Assembly (NCBI GenBank): GCA_025054905.1
Contig: JANWZF010000276.1
Location: 1 to 21,893, forward strand
DNA from: Tepidimonas sp.
Lineage (GTDB): Bacteria > Pseudomonadota > Gammaproteobacteria > Burkholderiales > Burkholderiaceae_C
Length of the DNA: 21,893 bases
Direction of reading: 5' to 3'
Shown here: positions 8,076 through 15,121 of the stretch, piece by piece
Layout: the number at the start of each line of letters is the position of its first letter
Numbering within the stretch: position 1 is the first letter of the stretch
Notes under the pieces: model-generated
The model's input: only the letters and a program-made list of their open reading frames with translations
Told to the model about the DNA's origin: nothing
The model's database searches: none
Translations under genes and position numbers: made by a program

Positions 8076-9478
8076 CGGGACTGGCCGTCCTGGGCTGCCC
8101 ATTCCGCCGCGCGCCGCTCCAGCGTGCGCCGCGACACCCCCAGCAACTGCGCTGCGCGTGTCTTGTCACCGCCGACCGAATCGAGCACGGCCTGGATGTG
8201 GCGCCGCTGCAGCGTTTCCAGATCCAGCGGGGCGGCATCGTCGGTCGGTCGCAGTCGCTCGCGCAGCGGCGGGTACAGCGCCGAGACGTTGACCTCGCCC
8301 AGGATCAGCGAGCGTTCGACCCAGTTGCGCAGTTCGCGCACATTGCCGGGCCAGTCGTAGCGCTGCAGCAGCGCCATCGCCTCGGCGTCCACGTTCAGCG
8401 GGGCCACCCCCAAGGTGGGGGCCAGCGTGTCGATGAAGTGTTGCACCAGCGCGGCGATGTCCTCGCGCCGCTGCCGCAGCGGGGGCAGCTCGATGTCCAC
8501 CACGCGCAGGCGGAAATACAAATCCTCGCGAAAACGCCCGGCCGCCACCGCATCGGCCAGCGGACGGTTGGTGGCGGCGATCACGCGCACATCCACCGGG
8601 ATGGTCTGCTGGCTGCCCACCGGGCGGATGTGCAGCTCCTCCAGCACGCGCAGCAGACCGGCCTGCACCGGCAGCGGCAGATCGGCCACTTCGTCCAGAA
8701 ACAGGGTGCCGCCCTGCGCGTACACAAACAGCCCGTCGTGCGCGCCGTGGCTGCCGCGGGCTTGGCCGAACAACTCACGCGCTAACGCATCGGGGGCCAG
8801 CGTGCCGCACTGCACGGCGACGAACGGCCCGCTGGCGCGCGGACTGCGGGCGTGCAGCGCGCGCGCCACCAACTCCTTGCCGGTGCCGGATTCCCCCTGG
8901 ATCAACACGGTGCTGGGCATCGGTGCGATGCGCTCGATGGCCGCGCGCACCCGCTGCGTGGCCGCGCTGCTGCCGATCAGCGGCGTGCCGTCCGAGCGCG
9001 AGGGACGTGCGTGGCGACGCAGCACGAAGTTTTCACGCCGCAGGCGCGCGCGCTCGTGGCACTGGCGGATGGCGTTAAGGATCTGCGGCACGCGAAAGGG
9101 CTTGAGGATGAAGTCCGAGGCGCCAGCGCGCAAGGCCTCGATGGCGGTGTCCAGCGAGGCAAACGCGGTGATCAGGATGACCTCGCCGCCGTAGCCCTGC
9201 TCGCGCAGCGTTTGCAGCCACTGCACCCCGCTGATGCCGGGCAGGGCCACGTCCAGGATCACCAGGTCGAAGCGCTGCGTGCGCATCCAGCGCTCGCCTT
9301 CTTCGGCGCTTTCGGCCGCGGCCACGAAACGGCAGCGCGGTGCCAGCGTCTTGACAAGGAAATTGCGCATGCCCGGCTCGTCGTCGACGACCAGGATGGT
9401 CCCTTCGGGCCAGCGCCCGTCGCCGCCACCACCGGCTGCCCAAGCGGGGGTCTCGCTGGAAAACAGGGGGGTCGCCAT
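8072..9478 (-). CDS. NtrC-family response regulator (REC-AAA+-Fis HTH) with a defective GAFTGA loop
   Basis: The 468-residue product has a receiver domain (Asp32/Asp33, phospho-acceptor Asp76, Thr104, Lys126), an AAA+ domain with Walker A GESGTGKE (Lys201) and Walker B GGTLFLDEV, and a C-terminal Fis-type helix-turn-helix (about 420-462, ending GVSRRTLERR). The sigma-54-contacting GAFTGA loop is not conserved: between ELFG and GGTLFLDE the sequence reads QARGSHGAHDGLFVYAQ. GSHGA (242-246) takes the place of GAFTGA, and the segment is about four residues shorter than usual. Such a protein may act with sigma-70 or repress. ATG 9478 was chosen because the conserved receiver starts soon after; an in-frame ATG at 9673 would add a low-complexity, non-conserved leader and run through the promoter region. 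The kinase gene follows with an ATGA overlap. It lies divergent to the fdh operon, so fdh is the likely target. Confidence 0.93.
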   Translation of the reverse strand: MATPLFSSETPAWAAGGGGDGRWPEGTILVVDDEPGMRNFLVKTLAPRCRFVAAAESAEEGERWMRTQRFDLVILDVALPGISGVQWLQTLREQGYGGEVILITAFASLDTAIEALRAGASDFILKPFRVPQILNAIRQCHERARLRRENFVLRRHARPSRSDGTPLIGSSAATQRVRAAIERIAPMPSTVLIQGESGTGKELVARALHARSPRASGPFVAVQCGTLAPDALARELFGQARGSHGAHDGLFVYAQGGTLFLDEVADLPLPVQAGLLRVLEELHIRPVGSQQTIPVDVRVIAATNRPLADAVAAGRFREDLYFRLRVVDIELPPLRQRREDIAALVQHFIDTLAPTLGVAPLNVDAEAMALLQRYDWPGNVRELRNWVERSLILGEVNVSALYPPLRERLRPTDDAAPLDLETLQRRHIQAVLDSVGGDKTRAAQLLGVSRRTLERRAAEWAAQDGQSR

Positions 9479-9506
9479 GCCTGCGATTGTAGGAAAACCA
9501 ACTGTT

Positions 9507-9535
9507 TTTCTAGGGTAATGTCGCCAAGGTGACAA
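9507..9535 (-). promoter_or_regulatory. Candidate sigma-70 promoter for the regulator-kinase operon
   Basis: On the minus strand a -35 box TTGTCA (9530-9535) and a -10 box TAGAAA (9507-9512) are separated by 17 bases. Transcription would begin near 9500, about 20 bases before the regulator ATG at 9478. The -35 matches the consensus at five positions and the -10 at four. A TGTCGCC/GGTGACA dyad (9519-9534) covers the -35 and spacer, which would suit autorepression. This is a prediction by eye. Confidence 0.45.
9519..9534. promoter_or_regulatory. Imperfect dyad overlapping the regulator promoter, possible operator
   Basis: TGTCGCC-AA-GGTGACA is an inverted repeat with six of seven base pairs matching. 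Its half-site resembles the TGTCGCA half-sites at 9565-9593. It sits over the predicted -35 region of the response-regulator gene. By placement it could be an autoregulatory binding site of the NtrC-family protein; there is no direct proof. Confidence 0.4.
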
Positions 9536-9542
9536 AGGTGTC

Positions 9543-9555
9543 GGGCCACGGGCCC
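9543..9555. repeat. Short inverted repeat GGGCC-ACG-GGCCC
   Basis: Perfect 5-bp arms with a 3-base loop lie between the two dyad groups in the divergent control region. It could be structural or fortuitous in GC-rich DNA; no function is claimed. Confidence 0.3.
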
Positions 9556-9564
9556 GGCTCGGGG

Positions 9565-9593
9565 TGCGACAAGCTGTCGCAGCCCTTGCGACA
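9565..9593. promoter_or_regulatory. Triple half-site array, probable upstream activator-binding site for the fdh promoter
   Basis: Three exact seven-base half-sites lie in a row: TGCGACA (9565-9571), TGTCGCA (9575-9581) and TGCGACA (9587-9593). The last two form a perfect 19-bp dyad with a 5-base spacer, and the first two form a divergent dyad with a 3-base spacer. Dyads of this type are typical of Fis-HTH NtrC-family regulators. The array is centred about 115-130 bases upstream of the -24 element at 9699, a normal distance for such a regulator. The adjacent response regulator is the obvious candidate to bind it. Confidence 0.55.
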
Positions 9594-9698
9594 GGCTGGA
9601 TCGGAGCGTCGCGCGGTGGAACCCCACGGGGAGCCGTTGGCCTGGGCCCTGCTTCTTGGGTGCAGCGCAACAACGATCATCATGTGCTGATACACGGA

Positions 9699-9714
9699 TG
9701 GCATGAGTGTTGCT
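9699..9714 (+). promoter_or_regulatory. Sigma-54 (-24/-12) promoter of the formate dehydrogenase operon
   Basis: TGGCATGAGTGTTGCT matches the sigma-54 consensus TGGCAyG-N4-TTGCw at every specified position. The GG (9700-9701) and GC (9712-9713) are separated by the required 10 bases. It points toward the fdh genes, predicts a start site near 9725 and so a leader of about 130 nt. The TGTCGCA/TGCGACA dyads lie at an appropriate upstream distance. I found no comparable sigma-70 promoter in this direction. A bend protein such as IHF would be expected between the sites, but I could not identify a convincing site. Confidence 0.7.
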
Positions 9715-9755
9715 AAGTTCCTGCTCGTCGCCGCGGTGGGATCGGGCGGGCAGGG

Positions 9756-9804
9756 GTGGGGCAGCGGCCGATCGGCCGATCCCCACTGGCGTGGCGTGCG
9801 CCAG
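9756..9804 (+). promoter_or_regulatory. Structured 5' leader of the fdh mRNA (two predicted hairpins)
   Basis: Within the predicted leader, outer arms GTGGGG (9756-9761) and CCCCAC (9781-9786) enclose a 14-bp perfect palindrome (9765-9778, CGGCCGATCGGCCG) that folds as CGGCC-gatc-GGCCG. A second hairpin, CTGGCG (9786-9791) with CGCCAG (9799-9804), follows directly. There is no U-tract, so a simple intrinsic terminator is unlikely. mRNA stabilisation, an attenuating structure or a DNA-binding palindrome are all possible. I do not recognise a known riboswitch. Confidence 0.4.
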
Positions 9805-9854
9805 CGCGCTAACGTATCGGGCACGTGACCCTTGTTGATCGAGGAGACAGCCCC

Positions 9855-10067
9855 ATGAAACCCGAGCCGACTTCCCTTCAGACTGGCCGGCGGCGCTGGT
9901 TTGCGGCCGCCGGGGCCGTCGGTGCGGCCGCCGCCGCGGCCAGCGTCCTGCCCGTCACGCCGGTGCCGGTCACCCCGGCGGCTGCCCCGTCCAGCCCGCC
10001 CCGTCGTGGTGGGGGCTATCACGCCAGCGCCCATGTGCAGCGCTACTACGACACCACGCGCGTCTGA
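9855..10067 (+). CDS. Small Tat-signal protein of the formate dehydrogenase operon
   Basis: The 70-residue product has a twin-arginine signal (TGRRRWFAAAG, about residues 10-20) followed by an alanine-rich hydrophobic stretch, a proline-rich linker and a conserved-looking tail GYHASAHVQRYYDTTRV. This matches the pattern of the short 'formate dehydrogenase region Tat target' family that commonly precedes fdhA. Its role is not established; a part in assembly or export of the complex is inferred from position. ATG 9855 has an AGGAG 8 bases upstream; an in-frame ATG ten codons earlier has no such site and would precede the Tat motif with unrelated sequence. The 11 bases ATCGAGGAGAC in front of this gene recur in front of fdhA. 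Confidence 0.85.
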   Translation: MKPEPTSLQTGRRRWFAAAGAVGAAAAAASVLPVTPVPVTPAAAPSSPPRRGGGYHASAHVQRYYDTTRV

Positions 10068-10085
10068 GCCATCGAGGAGACTGCC

Positions 10086-13052
10086 ATGTTGCTGACTCGC
10101 ACCACCGAACGCGCCCACGGTGCCCGAGGCCAAGGGGCGATGGTCGACCGGTTGCGTCAAGGTCTGGCGCGCGCGCTGCCGACCGTGGACCGGCGCGCGT
10201 TTCTGCGCCGCTCGGGCTTGGGTCTCGGTGTCGGGCTGGCGGCCACGCAGCTGACGCTGGTGCAGCGCGCCAAGGCGGCCGACAAGGGCGTGGCGGGCGC
10301 CGGCACCGGCAAGGTCGAGGTCAAGCGCACCGTCTGCACGCACTGCTCGGTGGGCTGCGCCATCGATGCCGTGGTCGAAAACGGCGTCTGGGTGCGTCAG
10401 GAGCCGGTGTTTGACTCGCCGATCAACCTCGGCGCGCACTGCGCCAAGGGCGCCTCGATCCGCGAGCACGGGCATGGCGAATACCGCCTGCGCTATCCGA
10501 TGAAGCTGGTCGATGGCAAGTACCAGCGCATCAGCTGGGATCAGGCCTTGGACGAAATCGCCGCGCGCATGAAGCAGCTGCGCGACGAAAGCGGCCCCGA
10601 TGCGCTGTACTTCATCGGCTCGTCCAAGCACAGCAACGAGCAGGCCTATCTGCTGCGCAAATTCGTCAGCTTCTGGGGCACGAACAACTGCGATCACCAG
10701 GCGCGCATCTGCCACTCGACGACGGTGGCCGGGGTGGCCAACACCTGGGGCTACGGGGCGATGACCAACTCGTACAACGACATGCAAAACAGCAAGGTCG
10801 CGTTGTACATCGGCTCCAACGCCGCCGAGGCCCACCCCGTCTCGATGCTGCACATGCTGCACGCCAAGGAGCTGGGCTGCAAGATGATCGTGGTCGATCC
10901 GCGCTTCACGCGCACCGCAGCCAAGGCGGACGAGTACGTGCGCATCCGCTCCGGCACCGACATCCCGTTCCTGTTTGGGCTGCTGTACCACATCTTCAAG
11001 AACGGCTGGGAAGACAAGGCCTACATCCAGGCGCGCGTCTGGGGCATGGACAAGGTGCGCGAGGAGGTGTTGGCCAAGTGGACACCGGACAAGGTCGAGG
11101 AGGCCTGCGGCGTCAAGGAAGAGCAGATGCTGCGGGTGGCGCGCATGCTGCACGAAAACCGCCCCGGCACGATCGTCTGGTGCATGGGCCAGACGCAGCA
11201 CACGATCGGCAACGCCATGGTGCGGGCCTCGTGCATCTTGCAGCTGGCCCTGGGCAACATCGGGGTCAGTGGCGGCGGCGCCAACATCTTCCGCGGGCAC
11301 GACAACGTGCAAGGCGCCACCGACGTCGGACCCAACCCCGATTCGCTGCCGGGCTACTACGGGCTGGCTGCGGGCTCGTGGAAGCACTTCGCGGCCGTCT
11401 GGGGCGTCGACTACGAGTGGATCAAGTCGCGCTACGCCGAGGGCATGATGGAAAAGCCCGGCATCACCGTCTCGCGCTGGATCGATGGCGTGCTGGAGAA
11501 AAACGAGCTGATCGATCAGGGCCCGAACCTGCGCGGGGTGTTTTTCTGGGGGCATGCGCCCAACTCCCAGACCCGTGGCCTGGAAATGAAAAAGGCCATG
11601 GACAAGCTGGATTTGCTGGTGGTGATCGACCCGTATCCGTCGGCCACCGCAGCGATGGCGGCGATGCCGGGGGATCCGGCCGACCTCAATCCCAAGCGTG
11701 CGGTGTACCTGCTGCCGGCGGCCACCCAGTTCGAGACCAGCGGCTCCTGCACGGCGTCCAACCGCTCGATCCAGTGGCGCGAGAAGGTCATCGAGCCGCT
11801 GTGGGACAGCCGCACCGATCACATGATCATGTACCAGCTGGCGCAGCGGCTCGGCTTTGCCAACGAGCTGTGCAAGAACTACAAGATGCAGAAGGTCAAG
11901 GGCATGGACGAGCCGGTGCCCGAGGACATCCTGCGCGAGATCAACCGCGGGGTCTGGACCATCGGCTACACCGGCCAGAGCCCTGAGCGCATCAAGGCGC
12001 ACATGCGCAACATGCACGCCTTCGACGTCAAGACGCTGCGCTGCAAGGGCAAGGTGATCGACAAGGAGACCGGCTACGACCTCAGCGGCGACTACTTCGG
12101 CCTGCCGTGGCCGTGCTTTGGCACGCCTGAGCTCAAACACCCCGGCTCGCCCAACCTGTACGACACCTCCAAGCACGTGATGGACGGCGGCGGCAACTTC
12201 CGTGCCAATTTTGGCGTCGAGCGCGACGGCACCAGCCTGCTGGCCGAGGACGGGTCGCACTCCAAGGGCGCCGACATCACCACCGGCTATCCGGAGCTGG
12301 ATCACATCCTGCTAAAGAAACTCGGCTGGTGGGACGAGCTGACCGAGGAGGAAAAGAAGGCCGCCGAAGGCAAGAACTGGAAGACCGACCTGTCCGGCGG
12401 CATGATCCGGGTGTTCATGAAAAACCACGGCTGCCATCCGTTTGGCAATGCCAAGGCGCGCGCGGTGGTGTGGAACTTCCCTGACCCGATTCCGCAGCAC
12501 CGCGAGCCGATCTACGGCAACCGTCCGGACCTGATCGCCAAGTACCCGACCCACGACGACCAGAAGACGCGCTGGCGCCTGCCGATCCTCTACAAGACGC
12601 TGCAGCAAAAGAACGTCGAGGACAAGCTGCACGAAAAATTCCCGCTCGTGATGACCTCCGGTCGGCTGGTCGAGTACGAAGGCGGCGGCGAGGAGACGCG
12701 CTCCAACCCGTGGCTCGCGGAGCTGCAGCAGGAGATGTTCGTCGAAATCCATCCCGCGGCGGCGGCCCAGCGCGGCATCCGCAACGGCGACCGCGTCTGG
12801 GTCACCACCCCCACGGGGGCGCGCATCAACGTGCAGGCGCTGGTGACACCGCGTGTGGCCGAGGACCACGTGTTCCTGCCCTTTCACTTCTCCGGCCGCT
12901 GGCAGGGCAAGGATCTGCAGCCGTACTACCCGCAGGGAGCCTACCCGGTCGTGCGGGGCGAGGCGGTCAACACCGCCACCACCTACGGCTACGACATCGT
13001 GACGATGATGCAGGAAACCAAGACCACGATCTGCAACGTGGAACGCGCCTGA
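10086..13052 (+). CDS. fdhA: FdhA, periplasmic formate dehydrogenase catalytic subunit (Mo/W-bisPGD, cysteine type)
   Basis: FdhA oxidises formate to CO2 and feeds electrons to FdhB. The 988-residue product has a Tat signal (DRRAFLRRSG, Arg36-Arg37), so it is folded with its cofactor before export. A [4Fe-4S] site is formed by Cys84, Cys87, Cys91 and Cys119 (CTHCSVGC and AHCAKGA). The metal ligand lies in RICHSTTVAG: Cys209, followed by the catalytic-type His210. No in-frame TGA is present, so this is the cysteine and not the selenocysteine form. The C-terminal region carries the usual molybdopterin dinucleotide-binding domain (TSGRLVEYEGGGEETRSNPWLAEL, cited only as the region near 855-880). 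GAGGAG lies upstream of ATG 10086, and the Tat motif supports this start. Tungsten or molybdenum cannot be told from sequence. The order Tat protein-fdhA-fdhB-fdhC supports a respiratory formate:quinone oxidoreductase. Confidence 0.96.
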   Translation: MLLTRTTERAHGARGQGAMVDRLRQGLARALPTVDRRAFLRRSGLGLGVGLAATQLTLVQRAKAADKGVAGAGTGKVEVKRTVCTHCSVGCAIDAVVENGVWVRQEPVFDSPINLGAHCAKGASIREHGHGEYRLRYPMKLVDGKYQRISWDQALDEIAARMKQLRDESGPDALYFIGSSKHSNEQAYLLRKFVSFWGTNNCDHQARICHSTTVAGVANTWGYGAMTNSYNDMQNSKVALYIGSNAAEAHPVSMLHMLHAKELGCKMIVVDPRFTRTAAKADEYVRIRSGTDIPFLFGLLYHIFKNGWEDKAYIQARVWGMDKVREEVLAKWTPDKVEEACGVKEEQMLRVARMLHENRPGTIVWCMGQTQHTIGNAMVRASCILQLALGNIGVSGGGANIFRGHDNVQGATDVGPNPDSLPGYYGLAAGSWKHFAAVWGVDYEWIKSRYAEGMMEKPGITVSRWIDGVLEKNELIDQGPNLRGVFFWGHAPNSQTRGLEMKKAMDKLDLLVVIDPYPSATAAMAAMPGDPADLNPKRAVYLLPAATQFETSGSCTASNRSIQWREKVIEPLWDSRTDHMIMYQLAQRLGFANELCKNYKMQKVKGMDEPVPEDILREINRGVWTIGYTGQSPERIKAHMRNMHAFDVKTLRCKGKVIDKETGYDLSGDYFGLPWPCFGTPELKHPGSPNLYDTSKHVMDGGGNFRANFGVERDGTSLLAEDGSHSKGADITTGYPELDHILLKKLGWWDELTEEEKKAAEGKNWKTDLSGGMIRVFMKNHGCHPFGNAKARAVVWNFPDPIPQHREPIYGNRPDLIAKYPTHDDQKTRWRLPILYKTLQQKNVEDKLHEKFPLVMTSGRLVEYEGGGEETRSNPWLAELQQEMFVEIHPAAAAQRGIRNGDRVWVTTPTGARINVQALVTPRVAEDHVFLPFHFSGRWQGKDLQPYYPQGAYPVVRGEAVNTATTYGYDIVTMMQETKTTICNVERA

Positions 13053-13062
13053 GGAGCAGACC

Positions 13063-13665
13063 ATGGCCCGCATGAAATTTATCTGTGACGCCGAGCGCTG
13101 CATCGAGTGCAACGGCTGCGTGACCGCGTGCAAGAACGAGCATGAGGTGCCTTGGGGCGTCAACCGGCGCCGCGTCGTCACGATCAACGATGGCGTGCCC
13201 GGTGAGCGCTCGATCTCGGTGGCCTGCATGCACTGCAGCGACGCACCGTGCATGGCGGTGTGCCCGGTGCAGTGCTTTTACCGCACCGAAGAGGGTGTCG
13301 TGCTGCACGACAAGGACATCTGCATTGGCTGCGGCTACTGCAGCTACGCCTGTCCGTTCGGGGCGCCGCAGTTTCCGGGGCAGGGCACCTTCGGCGTGCG
13401 CGGCAAGATGGACAAGTGCACCTTCTGCGCGGGTGGCCCCGAGCCCAACGGCAGCCAGGCCGAATTCGAAAAATATGGCCGCAATCGCCTGGCCGAAGGC
13501 AAGCTGCCGGCCTGCGCCGAGATGTGCTCGACCAAAGCCTTGCTGGCTGGCGACAGCGATGTCATCAGCGACATTTTCCGCACGCGCGTGTTGCAGCGCG
13601 GCAAAGGCGCCGAGGTGTGGGGCTGGGGGACGGCCTACGGCACCCAGGCCAAGGCAGGAGGCTGA
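13063..13665 (+). CDS. fdhB: FdhB, four-cluster iron-sulfur subunit of formate dehydrogenase
   Basis: FdhB is the ferredoxin-like electron carrier between FdhA and the cytochrome b subunit. The 200-residue product holds four cysteine groups, enough for four [4Fe-4S] clusters: CIECNGCVTAC (Cys13, 16, 19, 23), CMHCSDAPCMAVC, CIGCGYCSYAC, and CTFC with the later CAEMC. It is shorter than FdnH/FdoH of E. coli and has no C-terminal membrane helix, which is typical of the FDH3-type beta subunit. It has no signal peptide, so it is expected to be exported by the Tat system bound to FdhA. GAGGAG precedes the ATG, 10 bases after the fdhA stop. Confidence 0.95.
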   Translation: MARMKFICDAERCIECNGCVTACKNEHEVPWGVNRRRVVTINDGVPGERSISVACMHCSDAPCMAVCPVQCFYRTEEGVVLHDKDICIGCGYCSYACPFGAPQFPGQGTFGVRGKMDKCTFCAGGPEPNGSQAEFEKYGRNRLAEGKLPACAEMCSTKALLAGDSDVISDIFRTRVLQRGKGAEVWGWGTAYGTQAKAGG

Positions 13666-13667
13666 CC

Positions 13668-13916
13668 ATGCGCATCCGTTCCATACGTTTCGGGGTTGCC
13701 GCAGCCCTGACCCTGGCGTCCGTGCTGCTGGCGGGGTGCGAGCGTCCGCAAGCTGCCACCGGCAGCAAGTCGGATCAGCCCCCGCACGCGGGCACCACCG
13801 CCACGGCTTATGCGGACAAGGGCTGGCAGGCGGGCGATCGCAACGCTTGGTCGCAGCACCTGCGCGCCCGCGCCCAGTACGGCCAGAACGAATACAGCCG
13901 CCCAAGCGGCTCCTGA
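13668..13916 (+). CDS. Small lipoprotein of unknown function inside the fdh operon
   Basis: The 82-residue product starts with MRIRSIRF and a hydrophobic stretch ending in the lipobox LLAGC, so Cys24 would be lipidated after signal peptidase II cleavage. The mature part is about 58 residues, hydrophilic, and ends in a Trp/Arg/Tyr-rich segment (DKGWQAGDRNAWSQHLRARA, then QYGQNEYSR). The second residue after Cys24 is Arg, not Asp, so outer-membrane sorting is possible. A GGAGG precedes the ATG, which is 2 bases after the fdhB stop, so it is clearly part of the operon. I do not recognise the family. Given its place between fdhB and fdhC it may help assemble or anchor the complex; that is inference. 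Confidence 0.75.
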   Translation: MRIRSIRFGVAAALTLASVLLAGCERPQAATGSKSDQPPHAGTTATAYADKGWQAGDRNAWSQHLRARAQYGQNEYSRPSGS

Positions 13917-13937
13917 TCGACCGATGGAGGCCTGGCC

Positions 13938-15095
13938 ATGAACGCGATCACCCAGTCGTGCGCCCGCACGTTGCGCCTGCTGGTTCTGGCCACCGCCGCG
14001 TGGGCAGCCGGCGCGGTACTGGCCCAGCAGATGCCACCTGCCACCCTGCCGGCCACCGGTGGGCAGCCCCGTGAGCTGGTGGATGCGGCCAGCCAGCCTG
14101 GCTATGCCACCCAGAGCAACGCCGAGCGTCAAAAGGTGCAGCCGGGCAACAACGCGCCGATGTGGCGCCAGGTGGGGCAGGGGGCGGAGGGTGTGGTCAA
14201 CTTTCCGTACCGCGAGTACGGCGTGCTGATCCAGCCGACCGTGCAATACCCGGGCTCGGCCACCACCAACGCCGGCGAGGCTTGGCGGCAGGTGCGCAAC
14301 CGCGTCATCCTGCCGTACGGCGGTGCGCTCGTGCTGATCGCGCTGCTGGCGGTGGGGATTTTTTACTTCACCAAGGGGCCGCTGAAGCTGCACGCACCGC
14401 CAACCGGGCGCAAGATCGAGCGCTTCACCGCGTTTGAGCGTGCCGCGCACTGGGCCAACGCCGCGGCATTCGTGCTGCTGGCGGTGTCGGGGCTGGTGAT
14501 GGCCTTTGGCCAGTACGTGCTGCGCCCGGTGATCGGCGCCACGCTGTTTGGCTGGCTGACGTATGCGCTGAAGAACGTGCACAACTTCGTCGGGCCACTG
14601 TTTGCGGTGTCGCTGGTGATCGTCATCGCCACGTTTGTGCGCGACAACCTGCCGCGGCGCGAGGACTGGGCCTGGCTGGTGCGCTTCGGCGGTCTGTTCG
14701 GCGACCAGGAGGTGCCCTCGCACCGCTTCAACGCCGGCGAGAAGATCGTGTTCTGGGCCGGCGTGTTCGTGCTCGGGCTGGTGGTGGTCGGCTCCGGCCT
14801 GGTGCTGGACAAGCTGGTGCCGGGGCTGGAGTACCTGCGCGCGCAGATGCAGCTTGCTCACATGATCCACGCCAGTGCCGCGCTGTTGATGGTGGCGCTG
14901 TTCATCGGCCATATCTACATGGGCACGGTCGGTACCGAAGGCGCCTACCAGGCGATGAAGACCGGCTACGTCGATGAAACGTGGGCGCGCGAACACCACC
15001 AGCTCTGGTACGAGGACATCCAGGCCGGGCGCATTCCGGCCGAACGCAGTGCCCCCGCCGCACAGCCCGTGGCGGCCGCGCGGGCGGTGACGTGA
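13938..15095 (+). CDS. fdhC: FdhC, cytochrome b membrane subunit of formate dehydrogenase
   Basis: FdhC anchors the complex and passes electrons from FdhB through two b hemes to the quinone pool. The 385-residue product has an N-terminal signal peptide (cleavage likely after Ala29, VLA-QQ), a periplasmic stretch of about 95 residues, and then membrane helices near 128-148, 170-192, 212-235, 272-296 and 310-333. Histidines suitable as heme or quinone-site ligands lie in the helices: His171 (AAHWAN), His215 (NVHNFVG), His308/His311 (LAHMIHA) and His325 (GHIYMG). The N-terminal extension is absent from E. coli FdnI but common in the longer betaproteobacterial gamma subunits as I recall them. GGAGG sits 8 bases before the ATG. 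The tail is alanine-rich and low in complexity. Confidence 0.93.
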   Translation: MNAITQSCARTLRLLVLATAAWAAGAVLAQQMPPATLPATGGQPRELVDAASQPGYATQSNAERQKVQPGNNAPMWRQVGQGAEGVVNFPYREYGVLIQPTVQYPGSATTNAGEAWRQVRNRVILPYGGALVLIALLAVGIFYFTKGPLKLHAPPTGRKIERFTAFERAAHWANAAAFVLLAVSGLVMAFGQYVLRPVIGATLFGWLTYALKNVHNFVGPLFAVSLVIVIATFVRDNLPRREDWAWLVRFGGLFGDQEVPSHRFNAGEKIVFWAGVFVLGLVVVGSGLVLDKLVPGLEYLRAQMQLAHMIHASAALLMVALFIGHIYMGTVGTEGAYQAMKTGYVDETWAREHHQLWYEDIQAGRIPAERSAPAAQPVAAARAVT

Positions 15096-15121
15096 GACAG
15101 CACCGTTGCAGGAGCAAGGCG

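Noticed and set aside
5718..8360. 880-codon plus-strand open frame over the histidine kinase
   Set aside because: It is antisense to a kinase with all its conserved motifs in order, and shows no domain of its own.
6045..9478. Naming the two-component genes hoxJ and hoxA
   Set aside because: The kinase is a membrane Cache-HAMP protein, not a soluble PAS kinase, and the pair is divergent from fdh beside the fdh promoter. Position favours fdh control, so no hox symbol is given.
9479..9673. Extension of the response regulator to an upstream ATG at 9673
   Set aside because: The added 65 residues are low complexity, and the extension would swallow the promoter and dyad sites. The receiver domain starts normally after ATG 9478.
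9661..9700. IHF site between the dyads and the sigma-54 promoter
   Set aside because: The AT-richer stretch around 9672-9692 does not match the IHF consensus well enough to claim.
10707..10715. Selenocysteine in FdhA
   Set aside because: The active-site codon is TGC (Cys209), and the frame has no internal TGA.
9510..12305. 931-codon minus-strand open frame across the fdh promoter and fdhA
   Set aside because: It shadows the firmly identified fdhA and has a His/Asp/Val-rich nonsense composition typical of the antisense of GC-rich genes.
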